Source of the DNA: Euglena gracilis
Taxonomy: Eukaryota; Euglenida; Euglenophyceae; Euglenales
Length of the DNA stretch: 64,000 bases
Direction: 5' to 3'
Assembly: GCA_039621445.1 (NCBI GenBank)
Contig: CP154956.1
Coordinates: 81,154,474 to 81,218,473 of the forward strand
The translations under genes and the position numbers were made by a program. Of this stretch, positions 1-20,717 are shown piece after piece (positions within the stretch are counted from its first letter, which is position 1; each line of letters begins with the position of its first letter). The notes under the pieces were generated by a model, which was given only the letters and a program-made list of their open reading frames with translations, was not told the origin of the DNA and did not search any database.

Positions 1-9
1 AAAAAAAAA

Positions 10-96
10 GTTTGGTTGGGCCGCAGCCGGCCACGGCCCAACCAAACTAAAATTTTGACAGCCAAATTTTGCCGTGGTTGGGCCGCGGCCCAACCA
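10..96. repeat. Two GC-rich palindromes at the left edge
   Basis: Bases 10-23 and 34-47 are perfect 14-bp inverted repeats around a 10-base loop. Bases 75-96 form a perfect 22-bp palindrome using the same word, ggttgggccgc. The same ggccgc-rich text continues to about 150. Nothing here codes convincingly. It may be the end of a repeat element that starts outside the window. Confidence 0.7.
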
Positions 97-339
97 AAAT
101 CCTATTTGGTTGGTTGGCGGCCGGCCGCAGCCTGCTGCAGCCGGCCGCGGCACCTACCTCCCACAAACCTACCTCTCGTGACATCCCACCCCAATGGAAA
201 AGACAGAGTGCAAATACATAGCACAAAAGTTCAGATGTGGAATCTGAATCCCAAAGCTGCGACCTGAAAACAATTAATGATATTCAATCAGTTCTGACGC
301 CGTCATAATGCAAACAAGCAAAGATAAAAAGATATAAAA

Positions 340-565
340 AAAAGGCCTGGTGGGGGGTCAGATCCCCCTCCACCCACCATGGCTACCACTCAAAGAAAAT
401 TCCTTCGGCGTCGAAGGCGTTAAAGGAAAATTTTGACCTAAAAACCGGCGCCCCTGGAAATACGGGCAGGGGAGGTGGGGGGGGGTCGGACCCCCCAACC
501 ACCAGGATGGGGGGGGGTCGACCTCCCCACCACTTCAGGGATTCTCGCAAAGCCCTGGGGGTGGG
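340..565. mobile_element. Interspersed element family 7, copy 1
   Basis: It carries the block 'ccttcggcg..aaaattttga', then poly-G/poly-C, then 'cagggattctcg'. The same order recurs at 829-1090, 20175-20365, 35165-35340 and 44097-44338. The right end abuts the donor side of the exon at 578-750, so this copy probably forms the start of that gene's next intron. The left end is eroded. Confidence 0.55.
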
Positions 566-577
566 ACAGCCAGGCAC

Positions 578-750
578 CTTCGCGTCCCTCTCCCGCGCCT
601 TCTTCTCCTCGTCGGTCACGCTGGGGGCGATGTAGATGCACTCCTTGATGAGCCGCTCGTTGATGACGTTGTACTTCGCCGCGTCCAGCCGGGGGCCGCT
701 GTCCTTGGCCAGCATCGCGCCGCCCCCACCGCGGTTGGCCCAGAGGGAGG
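578..750 (-). CDS. Internal exon of an unrecognised gene that runs off the left edge
   Basis: This is a 57-codon open stretch with strongly GC-biased third positions. It begins after a ctctcacag acceptor (two leading bases) and ends at AAG|GTGCC in phase 0. The translation is charged and soluble, with a lysine/glutamate-rich helical C-terminal half (KKARERDAK) preceded by 'NERLIKECIYIAPS'. I do not recognise the family. The upstream exon was not found between here and 2.9 kb, and the downstream exons lie outside the window. The codon bias and the matching splice signals make it a real exon rather than a chance ORF. Confidence 0.65.
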
Positions 751-828
751 CTGTGAGAGTGCGAGAGGCGTCGCCGGGGTGTCCGGCTTGGGGGGAGGGG
801 GGTTATGGCCTGACCATTACTGACCCCA

Positions 829-1090
829 AGGCTGTACAGGAAGGCCTAGTGGGGGGGGAGTTGGCACCCCCACTCGGCAGGAGGGGGGTGGCGGACAATG
901 GTGGGACCCCCCCACCCACCATTGCAAGCCCAAGGAAAAACTCCTTCGGCGCCGAAAGAAAATTTTGCCCTCAAAATCGGCGCCCCGGAAACACAGGAAG
1001 AGGTGGGGGGGGTCGGGATGGGGATGGGGGGGGGGGGGTCGACCCCCCCCCACCTGTGGGTTTCAGGGATTCTCGTACAGCCCTGACCGA
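829..1090. mobile_element. Interspersed element family 7, copy 2
   Basis: The left end reads ggctgtacaggaagg. The right end, read in reverse, is gggctgtacgagaatcc, giving a short terminal inverted repeat. The middle has the 'cttcggcgccgaaag' hairpin and long G and C runs. It is similar to the copies at 340, 20175, 35165 and 44097. Confidence 0.6.
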
Positions 1091-1109
1091 CCCCCGACCA
1101 ACGGGACGG

Positions 1110-1226
1110 GAGGGGGGCCAAATTCGACTTTTTAAAAACCAGTCAGTTGCTTTTTTTGTAAACCAGTCACCCACTTCCTACTCACTGGGGGGGGGGGGGG
1201 TCACACAGCTTAAGCAATGGCATGGC
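1110..1226. mobile_element. Fragment of element family 1 (right end)
   Basis: It contains 'aaaaaccagtcagt', a G-run, 'gtcacacagcttaagcaatgg'. These blocks are shared with the full family-1 elements at 53446-53779, 39925-40222 and 14018-14320. Confidence 0.5.
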
Positions 1227-1454
1227 CATGGCCCAAGGTCTGTGAGACCCCCCCCAAAAAGTGGCATATTAACACCGACAAAGCTTGCTGTGGGGACACC
1301 CGAGGCTTTATCCCAGCCTGGTCCTGGCAGCTTCTGAGCAAAGGCAGGGGATATGAACCCCCTTTCAATGCAAAAAGGATTCGCCCAGGAGCCACTTCAA
1401 AGCAGAGGGGGGGGGGGGGGGGGGGGGGAAAATCACTGGGCCCTTCAAATTATG

Positions 1455-1850
1455 CAAGTCAAAAAAATGCAAAAAAAATGCAAAAAAAATGCAAAAAAAA
1501 TGCAAAAAATGCAACTTGCATGAAAAACCTGAGAAAAAGCTGGAATATAACAGAGCTTTGCTGCCTAAGATCAAAAAAATTTCCAGGGCAAAATATTTTA
1601 TGCAAAAAAAATGCAAAAAAAATGCAAAAAAATCCATAAATATGGCAATCAACAACAAAAAATTTTTCCAGGGCAAAATATTTTATGTAGAAAATGCAAA
1701 AATATGCAAAAAAAATTCAAACATATGGCAACCAACTACAAAAAATTTTTCCGGGCAAAATATTTTATGCAAAAAAATGCAAAAAAATGCAAAAAAATGC
1801 AAATTTCAGGAAAAGCCGATTATGCAAAAAAATGCAAATTATGCAAGTTG
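1455..1850. repeat. Degenerate tandem repeat of atgcaaaaaa
   Basis: Short units of atgcaaaaaa alternate with a longer unit containing 'ccagggcaaaatatttta' (three copies near 1575, 1665 and 1745). The long K/Q-rich ORFs here are by-products of the repeat. Confidence 0.8.
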
Positions 1851-1859
1851 CATTTTTTC

Positions 1860-2900
1860 CCACCCCCCTGTTCAAAGACGCCCCCTCCACAGGGAACTGG
1901 GGGCTCTCACCTGATAAGTGGGCAAACACAAACACTGGGACTATTTTGTGGAGTATATAGGCATGATCAAAGGGAGTTGAACTGGCATTACTTTTGGGTG
2001 GAGACTGACAAGATTTTAGAGTGAATATTTGTCAGGATTCTCATAGATTTCAACGTAAGACTATTCTGAAAAAGACATATCAGGAGATTTGGGAAATTCA
2101 TCACTAACAGAGTTGGTGAAGCAACCTCTTCAACTATGTCGGGGGAGGGTAGGCTCCTCTCTATTATTTGTCGGCCATTGGCTTTATTGGCTGATATTGG
2201 CATAATGCTGCGAGGGAAATGGAACAGAACTTGCACGCCTGGCACACCGGGACACACAGTGGGTGGGAGTGGCTCGCAGTGCTCTTGGGAAGTCCGGGTC
2301 GCAATGCAAACCACAGACCAAACCCCCGGCTAGGGGTGGCACACTCTCCGGTGTGGCGGAGGGTCGGGGGAGGCCAGGAGGGAGACCGGCTACAGCGGTG
2401 GAACAGTCAGGGTGGCATTTGATGGGGAAAGGGCAGAGGACGGGGAGGAGGAAGGGGGAGGGACCAACAGTGCTGGTGGGTGGACAGGGGCGTCGCTTCA
2501 CAACCTCCCACCCCGGCGGTAGCAAAGTCAAAGGCGGAGGGATTTGGTTTGGAAGGAAAGCAAAACGCTGGAGGCTGTAATTGCTGGACCTGGGGTGGAA
2601 GCAAAATCTGTTGTACAATAAAAATACAACAGATGCTCACAAAAAAAAGATAAAAGGTTGACCTTGACCAACGGTGACCCCACGCTGAGCTGGGCAGCCC
2701 ATTTTTTGACCCGGTTTTCTCTTCTCCTTTCATTTTTTTGACGAGATTTGCCTTTGGTAAAGCACAATTCAAGGCAAACATCCACCTAAAGCGAACGCCT
2801 GGACAGGAATGAAATGATTGATGGTTGATGGGGAGGGGAAGGGCGGATCCTGGATTGAGATCCGGAGTGCCCTTGGCTTCGGCGGCCCTCTCTTGGGCAG
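1860..2900. other. Non-coding gap between two minus-strand genes
   Basis: No stretch with exon-like codon bias or splice signals was found on either strand. It would hold the 3' untranslated region of the EEP gene and the 5' part of the next gene. No polyadenylation signal could be assigned. Confidence 0.4.
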
Positions 2901-13089
<10,189 letters not shown>

Positions 13090-14017
13090 CTGCGCCGGGA
13101 CGCCGTTTTTCGGCTCGATTTGCCAAAAACAGGGGGGGGGGGGCAGGGTCCAGCTATGAATGGGTGGGTGGTGGGTTCCTCTCCCGCCTGGTCTCATTTG
13201 AGGGGAGTCCCGGTGGCTCTCTGCAAATGCAGGGGACAACCCCGGGTCACCAACCTTCAAAAAAGTGTCAGGCACAGTGGCTCTGAAATTCAGCACATAC
13301 AAACTGCGTCCGACGCAGGGGATGTGTTCCACTGGGGAACACCGTGTTGGCCAAAGCAGACTGTTTGAGCTTTGGAGCCAAATATCCAGAAAAAGGTTGA
13401 ATTTCAAAAAAAGGCAGAAGAATGGTGGAGAAGATACCTCCACATTGGACAATCAGCTCCGATTTTCGGCTCAAGGCCGGAAGGGACCCGCCCCCTGATG
13501 CATTCGCCCCAACCGAGGCATTTATTTGGATGGAAGGGAGGCGTGCACCTCCCATCCACCCAACCAACCACTAGGAATATTGCACTTGCTGACACTTCAA
13601 AGCTCAGGGGCAGAGACACTTCAATGGTTGGTGGGGCTCCAGTCTAACCCGTTTCTCTCTCTTTTTTTCCAGCCGGGGAGAAAAAAATCGTCCTGAAAAT
13701 TCATCGACCTGAAATTGACCCACTTTTGTCTTCTTCCTCGGGGGCCCCCAAATATTATGTCTGGATACAAATGCACTTGTTGGTTATAATCTGGTGTACA
13801 TCCATGTTATTTCCGCATACATCGAGGACTGCAATTGAACTTACATGATCATACTTTTTGTAAATTGATATGTGCAACATTTGTGGGGATTGTGTCTGAT
13901 GCGCTTGCATTCCTGGGTGGCCATCATCAAGACGCTTGTGGATGGGGACAAATCCAGGACGACGCTGCGAATGCTGAATCATGATATGACCGAACCATAC
14001 CATTTTTTTTACCGACC

Positions 14018-14320
14018 CTCGGGGGGTCACTCAACTTTTCGCAAAACCAGTGAGTCACTTTTTTTTTGGAAACCAGTCAGTCACTACCCCCCCCCCCCCC
14101 TTGGGGGGGTCAGCCACTCTGGAATTCAAAGGAAATTTGACCAAAAACATGAAAAAAGGTCAAAAAATTCCCGCCGCCTTCGGCGCTGGGTCACTTTTGT
14201 GGTTTTTGCCGACCCCCGGGGGGGGGGGGTCCGGGCCAAAAACCAGTCAGTCTCTCTGAAAAAACCAGTCACCCACAACCCCCCCCAGTGGGGGGTCGGC
14301 CAGTGACTAAGTGACTGTAT
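14018..14320. mobile_element. Interspersed element family 1 copy
   Basis: It shares the ordered blocks 'aaccagtcagtcac', 'gggggtcagccactctgg', 'ccttcggcgctgggt' and 'aaaccagtca' with 53446-53779 and 39925-40222. The right end is altered ('ccagtgactaagtgact'). Confidence 0.65.
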
Positions 14321-14929
14321 GGACCGAGCATTGGGAGTTTCCACAAATTCCTTTCCTCCAGTTGTAACCTCCCCGGGGCCAACAAAACTGGGCCGCAAAA
14401 AAACTGCCACCAACCAAAACTGAGGACGGAAATGATGAAAAAGCGCTGATCACAGTGCGAGGAATTGCAAACACAAGCCTGTCTCTGGTTGGACAGGAAG
14501 AGCATATCTGCAAATTCCTCCAGGCTTCATGACAATTGCCCCTACCAAACCGGATCCAAATAACCCCTCCCCCCTGAGTCAGGAGATACCTAAATGTGCA
14601 GCTAGCGAGAGAAATGATGATACACAATATTCTGATGCAATTCACATCATAATGAAAAGTATGTGAAGACAATGGAGTTTGTGTTATTGGTAAACCTTTA
14701 TGACAAAGGGAACCACTCCAACAACTTGAATGTGCAGCCCTGTGCGTGGATGTTAAGCGTCATTAATGAGAACTGAGACGGCTGCAGCGACCATTGAGGA
14801 AATGGGTCAGCGCTATCATCAAATCCAGGGGACAACAGCTTCCCACCTAGGAATGCATCAGCTTGGTATTTGGAGGCACATGAAATTCCGTGCGTGTGTG
14901 CGCACACAGACAACACACATACATACGCA

Positions 14930-15022
14930 CCGGAACACACACACACACACACACACAAATACACACATGGACACACACACACACAAAAGAGAGAGAGAGA
15001 GATAGAGAGAGAGAGAGAAACC
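14930..15022. repeat. (CA)n followed by (GA)n
   Basis: CA-rich text to about 14986 is followed by gagagagagata repeats to about 15018. Confidence 0.9.
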
Positions 15023-15217
15023 TGCATAAAGCACAACCCCTAAGAAAACGACTCTTGTCGTTATTCACTCACTTGAAGGCTGAGAAGACCCTCTGTTGTT
15101 CAGACTGTGGCTTTCCAACGTTTGAAAGAAAACATCATTCCTGAAGATGTGATGGAAAAATGAAAACTGAGACTTCTGGACGAACTGTAGGGCAAACTTC
15201 TTTTCTGGTCCGGTCAC

Positions 15218-15342
15218 CGATCCGCCCTTCGCCAATCCCCATCGGCGTCCCCTGCCAGTTGCTGTTGCCGGGAAACGCCAAACAGACATTGCAGCCATCC
15301 GACGAGTCCTGCTCTGCCACACTCGACTTCCTTGGCCGGCCC
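15218..15342 (-). CDS. Gene D exon D4
   Basis: 'GRPRKSSVAEQDSSDGCNVC' then 'LAFPGNSNWQGTPMGIGEGR' ends at a GATCG|GTGACC donor in phase 1. Confidence 0.55.
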
Positions 15343-16981
15343 ACCAGGACAAGGGGCTTTCTTAACCCCCCCCCAGGTGGGGCTGGTTGGAAAAAGGTGT
15401 TGGCTGGACCCCCCCCCCCCAGGTGGATTCCAGGGGTGCGGATGTGGGGGGGGGGGTCCGGCTGGCTGGCAGCTGTACCCGGCTGATACCAAAAACTGGT
15501 AACAAAAAGCCAAAATCCCCTTGAGTTGATGCTTCTCAGCCACAACTTGGAGGCAAAATCCCCCAAAAAACAACAAACTCTCGAAAACACCACTTTTGGC
15601 AATCTTTGACCCCTTTTTTATGCTCAGCCCGGCTGTGACGGGTTGGTCCCACCTTTCTTATTTTTTAGATTTTAGATATTTATAGATTATTTATAGACCA
15701 TAGATATTTATTTTAGACTTTATTATTATTTCAGAGGGTCCGCAGCCCAGCTGGGAGCTGCTGGCTGGAAAAAGTTGCTGGCTGGCTGGACCCTCCCAGG
15801 GGTTGGGTCCCTCCGGCTTAAGAAACCCCCTGACCAAGACAAGCCCCCGCTCTTCGATGGCCCCATCGTCCATGGCTGGGGTGGGGTCCGTGGTCGAGGG
15901 CAGGGCCATCCAAAGAACAGTAGAACATCTCACACTTGTAGGGATAACCCGGGGAAAAGGCTCACGCCTTCGCCAAACAGCCCCATATATTCTCGGACTG
16001 AAAACTGGCATCAAATATTCCGAGACCCGTGAAGGAAAAGATTGCAACAAAATGTTTCACATCCTCAACATGTTCCGTGTTGTTGTTGATGATGGTGCCA
16101 CCCCTAAATTTTAAAAAAAATGCCATGCTGCTTTTGTGGGACAAAACGTCCTGGCCCCCCTCGATTTCCCTGCCAACAGCCACCCTTGAAGGGGCCCTGG
16201 GCACAGCCCCACACGCCAGGAGGTGGACGGTGGGGGCCGGCGAGCCTGACCGGCGACAGAGGCGGGCCAGGGGAGGGTCGGAAGTTGTTTATCGGTTATT
16301 TGGTGGAAATGGAGAAATGACCCCCCCCCGGCAGCCGGGTGATCCTGTGGTCCCCAACGGCTGGCATCGCCTCATGCCCCTGCCTACGGTTCCTATCTTT
16401 TCGGGCAGTTCCCCCCTCCCCTCCCTTCCCCTCGGGGGGGGGGGGGTTCGGTCACTCCAGCCGGTAGTTTGGAGCCCAAAGCAGTCGGTCAGCATGGGGA
16501 AACCCCGGTCGTTCTTTCCGTTCAACAGGGACTAGGCCTACCCCGACCCCGTCATCAGCCTGATATCGCACAATCGGTCCAACATTCCACACCTGCAACA
16601 GACACCAATGTGGGTGTTCAGAATTGCAGGCAACCATCCAAGAGAAACACTTTTGGGCTGGATCTGGGACGCAGAGACGGCAGAGCCTCTGGTGGGGGCC
16701 CCGCCCACAGCCCCGCGGCGAGGCCCACCAGCGCCACCGCGCCGACGAGGCAGGCCGCAGTGGGGGCACTGTGGGGCGAGGCAAGGTGGCTGCAGGTCGA
16801 CGCGTGCCGGGCGCCGTCGGCAGGGCCTGGATGGGAAGCCTTCGAGGCACCGCCTCCCGGGGGGGGGGGGGACTGTGTGCTTTGAGTACCCATTCCGTGG
16901 TTGGACTGGACTTCTCCACCAGGACAGTGAGCATTGAGTTTCTTGGTTTTGAAGGACCTATTCGCTAACCAGACGAAATAC
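15218..16981 (-). CDS. Gene D: unrecognised gene, four exons seen
   Basis: Exon D1 (16651-16981) follows a ttctttgcag-type acceptor, contains a hydrophobic segment 'ACLVGAVALVGLAAGLW' that could span a membrane, and ends AAA|GTGTTT in phase 0. Exon D2 (16452-16592) starts in phase 0 after tgttgcag. Exon D3 (15833-15997) and exon D4 (15218-15342) are separated by a 479-bp element flanked by an 11-bp direct repeat, and join in frame through it. The protein is basic and low in cysteine, apart from 'SDGCNVCLAFPGNSNWQG' in D4. I recognise no family. It is probably a membrane-anchored protein upstream of the EEP gene. It may be incomplete at both ends, and D2 to D3 phase was not proved. Confidence 0.5.
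15354..15832 (-). mobile_element. Intron D3/D4: 479-bp element with 11-bp direct repeat
   Basis: Flanks are accaggacaag (15343-15353) and accaagacaag (15833-15843), one mismatch. The ends are 'gggctttcttaaccccc' and, reversed, 'cagggggtttcttaagcc', an imperfect terminal inverted repeat. Excision with one repeat gives 'ERGLVLVGRPRKSSVAEQDS' in frame. Confidence 0.7.
15833..15997 (-). CDS. Gene D exon D3
   Basis: It starts after ttttcag and reads 'PRIYGAVWRRREPFPRVIPT' and 'PAMDDGAIEERGLVLV'. The last 11 bases (15833-15843) are duplicated at 15343-15353. Confidence 0.55.
16452..16592 (-). CDS. Gene D exon D2
   Basis: 'VWNVGPIVRYQADDGVGVGL' then 'VPVERKERPGFPHADRLL' is open for 46 codons from the tgttgcag acceptor to a TGA at 16452. 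The donor is probably just before that stop. Confidence 0.5.
   Translation of the reverse strand: MWNVGPIVRYQADDGVGVGLVPVERKERPGFPHADRLLWAPNYRLE
16651..16981 (-). CDS. Gene D exon D1 (putative membrane segment)
   Basis: The open frame starts 'YFVWLANRSFKTKKLNAHCP' and runs through a Pro/Gly stretch encoded by a 13-base C run, then the hydrophobic segment, then 'PEALPSLRPRSSPK' before GTGTTT. The poly-C run could itself be the edge of an inserted element, in which case the exon is really two. Confidence 0.5.
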
Positions 16982-17099
16982 CTGCAAAGATTTGGTGTCA
17001 GGCTTGATTCTGGAAATGGTCTGTGTTTTGCTGTTTCCTTGCACCGTTTGTTTGTGCCTTTGGGTAAACACCCCCCCCCCCGGTGTGTTAATTGAGCAC

Positions 17100-17285
17100 C
17101 TGATCTGGGGCCCCAGGGGGGGGGGTGTTATTTGGGGGGGGGGTGATTTTTACATGGAAAACCAAAAGAAAACAGGGGGGGTGTTATTTAGGCGCTCGAA
17201 ATAGGCCCCCGAGGGGGGGTGTTATTTGGTGGGGGGTGTTATTTGGGGCGGTGTGCTATTTGGGAGGGGGGTTTACTACCCCCTG
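17100..17285. repeat. Poly-G 'gtgttatttgggg' repeat
   Basis: Several copies of gggggtgttatttgg occur. They are the reverse of the 'aaataacaccccc' words in family 2, so this may be the end of an inverted family-2 element. Confidence 0.55.
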
Positions 17286-17760
17286 GCATGAAAAAAATTG
17301 TTTCCAGAATTTTTTTCAAAACATAAAACACTGCGCACAAAAAACCAAAAGGTGATCGTGCTCAACGAATGTGCAATGCAATAATGAGCAATCTTGGGAA
17401 TCAACAAAAATGCATATTTTCCAACCTCAATCAATGGGGTTGGGGTGGTCTGCCACCCCACCATGTCGGGCTTTCTCCCATTCATCCCTGGGCTTTGGGC
17501 AGGACTGCACCCGCCATTGGGGCCCATTCGGTGCCAAGAAGGCGGTCGGTTGACAGCTGCTGGAGGCGAAGGGCAGGCGGGCGCAGTCGGACCGCGGTGG
17601 GAGATGGCAGCTGGAACGCGGCGGGAGAGGGGGAAATACTGGCAAGCCCATCACATCACACCAGGTGTCGTCTTACAAAAGACATTCCAAAAGTTTTTTG
17701 TATATAATACATGTAAAACATGTAGGAAACAAAATGTATATAATACAAAGACAGACACTA

Positions 17761-18214
17761 AACCCCCCCCCAAAATAAGACCCCCCCCCCAAAAGAAGAC
17801 CCCCCCAAAAATAAGACCCCCCCCTGGGCCGATCGAGCAAAAATCCAAAAATAAGACCTCCCCCATAAATAAGACCCCCCTTGACCGCGCGAAGCGCCGG
17901 GGACGGTGAATTTTTCCCCTGAAAATTACCAAAAACCCCAATTTCGTGCACAAAAATGATGAAATTTCAAAACATTTCAGATTTTTGAAGTGGAAAAAAA
18001 AGGGTAAATGTCAAATTACACCAATTTACACATGGCGCGAAGCGCCGAAGGAAAAAAATTAGCACTCTCGGGAACCTGAAAAAAGGAGTTTTTCCGGGCC
18101 CGGGTCGGTCAAGAAAAAATCCAAAAATAAGACCCCCCAAAAAATAAGACCCCCCCTGGAGGCTTCCAGCAACGGACCCAAAAATAAGACCCGGGTCTTA
18201 TTTTTGGGGGGGGT
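17761..18214. mobile_element. Interspersed element family 2, copy 2
   Basis: It is nearly identical to 4012-4452 over its whole length, including the gcgcgaagcgccgggga hairpin, 'tggaggcttccagcaacgga' and both 'aataagacc' end blocks. Few differences suggest recent movement or conversion. Confidence 0.8.
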
Positions 18215-18274
18215 CGCTGAGCTCTTATCTCTTTAGAGTAAGAGCGAAGCTTACCACCGGGGCCGGAGGGGGGT

Positions 18275-18375
18275 CGGACCCCCCGCCCCCCCCCCCCCCC
18301 CCCGCCCCCCCCCCCCGCCCCCCCCCCCCCCCCCCCCCCCCCCGCCCCCCCCCCCCCCCCCCCCCCCCCCCCTGG
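18275..18375. repeat. Poly-C tract with isolated G
   Basis: About 100 bases of C are broken only by a few single G. Its exact length is likely unreliable in the assembly. Confidence 0.9.
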
Positions 18376-18575
18376 GTAGGTCCGGAAACCCTAGGATTAT
18401 CGATGTGACTGGATTTTCGGGCCCCCAAAGTGAATGGCCTATAGGTTAGGGGACGATCCCTAGTACCTCCAGAGCCCTTCGGTTACCCGCAACTCTCCGC
18501 CAGTCCGGAGATATGGCCCGAGCAAAAAAGTTGTCTACCGTTTTTTTTTCCGGGGAAATTGCAGGGTCATTTTGG

Positions 18576-19370
18576 GGTCAAAAAATCGAAAATTTCAAAA
18601 TATCTCGAAAACGCTGGGGAGTTGAGAAAAAGTGAAGAGGACGTCATTCCTCAACTTTGGGACGCCCGATCGATCGCTATGCGCGGTTTGGGCCGACTCC
18701 CCGCCTAGCCCGAGATACGGCCGTTTTGTGGTTTTGGGCCCGTTTTGCCAGTTTTGGCCGTTTCGGGCCCGTTAAGGGCCCGAAACCGTAATTTCCCATA
18801 TCTCGGGCTAGACGGGGAGTTGGAACCCAAACCAGGGGGTCAAACATTAGGTTTAGGGGGGGGGTTTGACCGTTTTTTGGGGTTCCCGGGGTCTGGTTGC
18901 GCCATTTTGGGCCATTTTTGGGTATTCGGGGACCCCTGCGGGGGTTCGAGGGCCGCCGGGCTGGGGTCCAAAAATCGAAAAATTCAAAATATCTCGAAAA
19001 CGCTGCGGAGTTGAGGAAAAGTGATGGCGACCTTATTTGATGACCTTGGAACGCCCTATCGATCGGTATGCGCGGTTTGGGCCAACTCCTTGCCTAGCCC
19101 GAGATACGGCCGTTTTGGGGGTTTTGGGCCCGTTTTGCCAGTTTTGGCCCGTTTTGGGCCCGAAACCGGAAATTGGCCGTATCTCGGGCTAGACGGGGAG
19201 TTGGGACCCAAACTGGGGGTCAAACATTACGTTTAGGGGGGGGTTTTGACCGTTTTTTGGGGTTCCCGGGGTCTGGTTGTGCGATTTTGGCCAGTTTTGG
19301 GTGTTCGGGGACCCCATCGCGCGCCGTCACGCGGGGGGGTCGGGTCGGGTCGGGTGCAGGTCGGGACCCA
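18576..19370. repeat. Tandem duplication of a ~390-bp unit
   Basis: Copies at 18576-18960 and 18970-19370 share 'atctcgaaaacgctg', 'cccgagatacggccgttttg', 'atctcgggctagacggggag' and 'gttcccggggtctggttg'. There is no open frame with exon bias in either copy. Confidence 0.85.
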
Positions 19371-19379
19371 AAATTTTGA

Positions 19380-19457
19380 AAAAATTTTTTTCGCTCAAAA
19401 ACACTTTTTTTCACTTCAGAACATCAAAAAAAGTGTTTTTGAGCGAAAAAAATTTTT
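19380..19457. repeat. Perfect 32-bp inverted repeat with 14-base loop
   Basis: Arms 19380-19411 and 19426-19457 are exact reverse complements (core tttcgctcaaaaacac). Transcription would give a long perfect hairpin. Confidence 0.95.
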
Positions 19458-19559
19458 CCGACCCGGACCCCTCCATGCCCCCTGGATCCCCCCCCCCTGG
19501 CCGGTGGACTTAGCCATTTTTGGGAAAAAGTCAAAAAAATTCAAAAAATTTTTTTTCGC

Positions 19560-19918
19560 CCAAAACTATGTTTTTTGACCTCCCGGACCCGAAAAAAGTG
19601 TTTTCGAGCCAAAAATGAGCATTTTTCGACCCGCCGGCGCCCCGTTTTGGGGTGCCGACCCTTTGACTTTGGGTCAAAACCGGGTGAAAAAAGTCGAAAA
19701 AAATCGAAAAAAATTTTTTGCCCGAAACGATGTTTTTTGGCCTCCCGGACCCAGAAAAACTGTTTTTGAGCCAAAAATGAGCGTTTTTCGACCCGCCGGC
19801 GCCCCGTTTTGGGCCGCCAACCCATTGACTTTGGATCAAAGCCGGGTCAAAAAAGTCGAAAAAAATCGAAAAATTTTTTTGCCCCAAAACGATGTTTTTT
19901 GGCCTCCCGGACCGGGAA
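19560..19918. repeat. Tandem duplication of a ~165-bp unit
   Basis: Two adjacent copies of 'gttttttgacctcccggaccc...gagcgtttttcgacccgccgg' are followed by a third partial copy. It is contiguous with the duplication at 18576-19370. Confidence 0.85.
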
Positions 19919-20174
19919 AACCTGTGTTTGAGTCGAAAATGAGCGTGTTTCCCGGGCCGGGCTGGGGTGGTCTCCCAAAGAGCTCAGCTCTACGTCACAC
20001 CCTGGTTTACAACGTTTCTGTCGGTGAGCGCCTTCGAGGAGCGAATGCAGACCACACCGAAACACACGGGGACCAGACCTGGAAAATTATTAATTTTTTT
20101 ATTGTATGGCATGGGCATAGGTGTCTTCCTTCTCCCCTATTCAAAGTGCTCCTTGGGTGAGAGGGTAGAGGCAG

Positions 20175-20365
20175 GGCTGTATGGCAGGGCTGGTGGGGGT
20201 GTAGTGGTGTACCACCCACCATAGCACTTTGCAAGGGAACGAAAGAAAAGTTTGACCTAAAATTGGCGCCTCTGGGAAAACAAGAAGGGGTGGGGGGAGA
20301 GGGGTTGACCCCCCGCTCCCCCCCCCCCCGGGGGTTCTCCCTCCCCTCCACCAGGGTTCCAGGAT
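20175..20365. mobile_element. Interspersed element family 7 copy
   Basis: The left end is gggctgtatggcagg. It shares 'gaaagaaaagtttgacctaaa', 'ggcgcctctgg' and the G/C-run block with the copies at 340 and 35165. Confidence 0.55.
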
Positions 20366-20389
20366 TCCTGTGGCATGGGGTCAAATTGA

Positions 20390-20505
20390 GGTTGCTGGAT
20401 TCCAGGGCAACACCCACCGCTCCACGAGCTCCACGGCACAGGTGTTCTTCGGAGGCAAATGCGAGGAATTGCCGAGCAGGCAAACAAGACTCTGCGCACT
20501 GGGAT
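20390..20505 (-). CDS. Candidate exon, unrecognised
   Basis: After a gtgcgcag acceptor the frame reads 'SLVCLLGNSSHLPPKNTCAV' then 'ELVERWVLPWNPAT' to a TGA. It is protein-like with mixed composition. It could follow the exon at 20605-20717, but phase was not established. Confidence 0.4.
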
Positions 20506-20604
20506 TGGGCCCCGGGAGTCAACCTTTCCGAGGCGGGACAATATCGGCGCATCAAATTTGCCATCGGAGTCTTGACGCGCTGGCATGGCATGGGTTTTCT
20601 TTAC

Positions 20605-20717
20605 CCCCGCGAAGAGCTGCCGTGCTCTATGCCCCCGCTCAGCCACGCCACAAGCCCCCCGAGCAGCACCGCCACCACCGTGCACCCCAACGTTGGGGGA
20701 CGACGGCCGCGGGCCAT
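20605..20717 (-). CDS. Candidate first exon with signal anchor
   Basis: The start 'MARGRRPPTLGC' is followed by a 16-residue hydrophobic segment 'VVAVLLGGLVAWLSGG'. Arginines precede a single helix, which is the pattern of a type II membrane protein. It ends at a GGGG|GTAAAG donor in phase 2. The rest of the gene is not identified. Confidence 0.5.

Larger units (their letters stand above)
13095..15210. other. No confirmed exon; repeats and unassigned open frames
   Basis: This is where the missing first EEP exon and the 3' end of gene D should lie, but I could not place either. The minus frame at 13755-14030 ('FGHIMIQHSQRRPGFVPIHK...') and another at 13268-13400 are open and protein-like but match nothing I know. 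Confidence 0.3.

Noticed and set aside
1217-2024. Overlapping Lys/Gln/Asn-rich ORFs
   Set aside because: Product of the atgcaaaaaa tandem repeat, without codon bias or splice signals.
13268-13400. Possible first EEP exon with 'GYLAPKLKQS'
   Set aside because: It faintly resembles FN.LAP..KR but lacks the conserved Asn, and the spacing to exon A is wrong. Probably coincidence.
15962-16110. Minus ORF with 'NNNTEHVEDVKHFVAIF'
   Set aside because: It overlaps exon D3 in another frame and shares the words 'aacatgt(t/c)gaggat' with a similar ORF at 31.87-32.13 kb. More likely a dispersed repeat than a gene.
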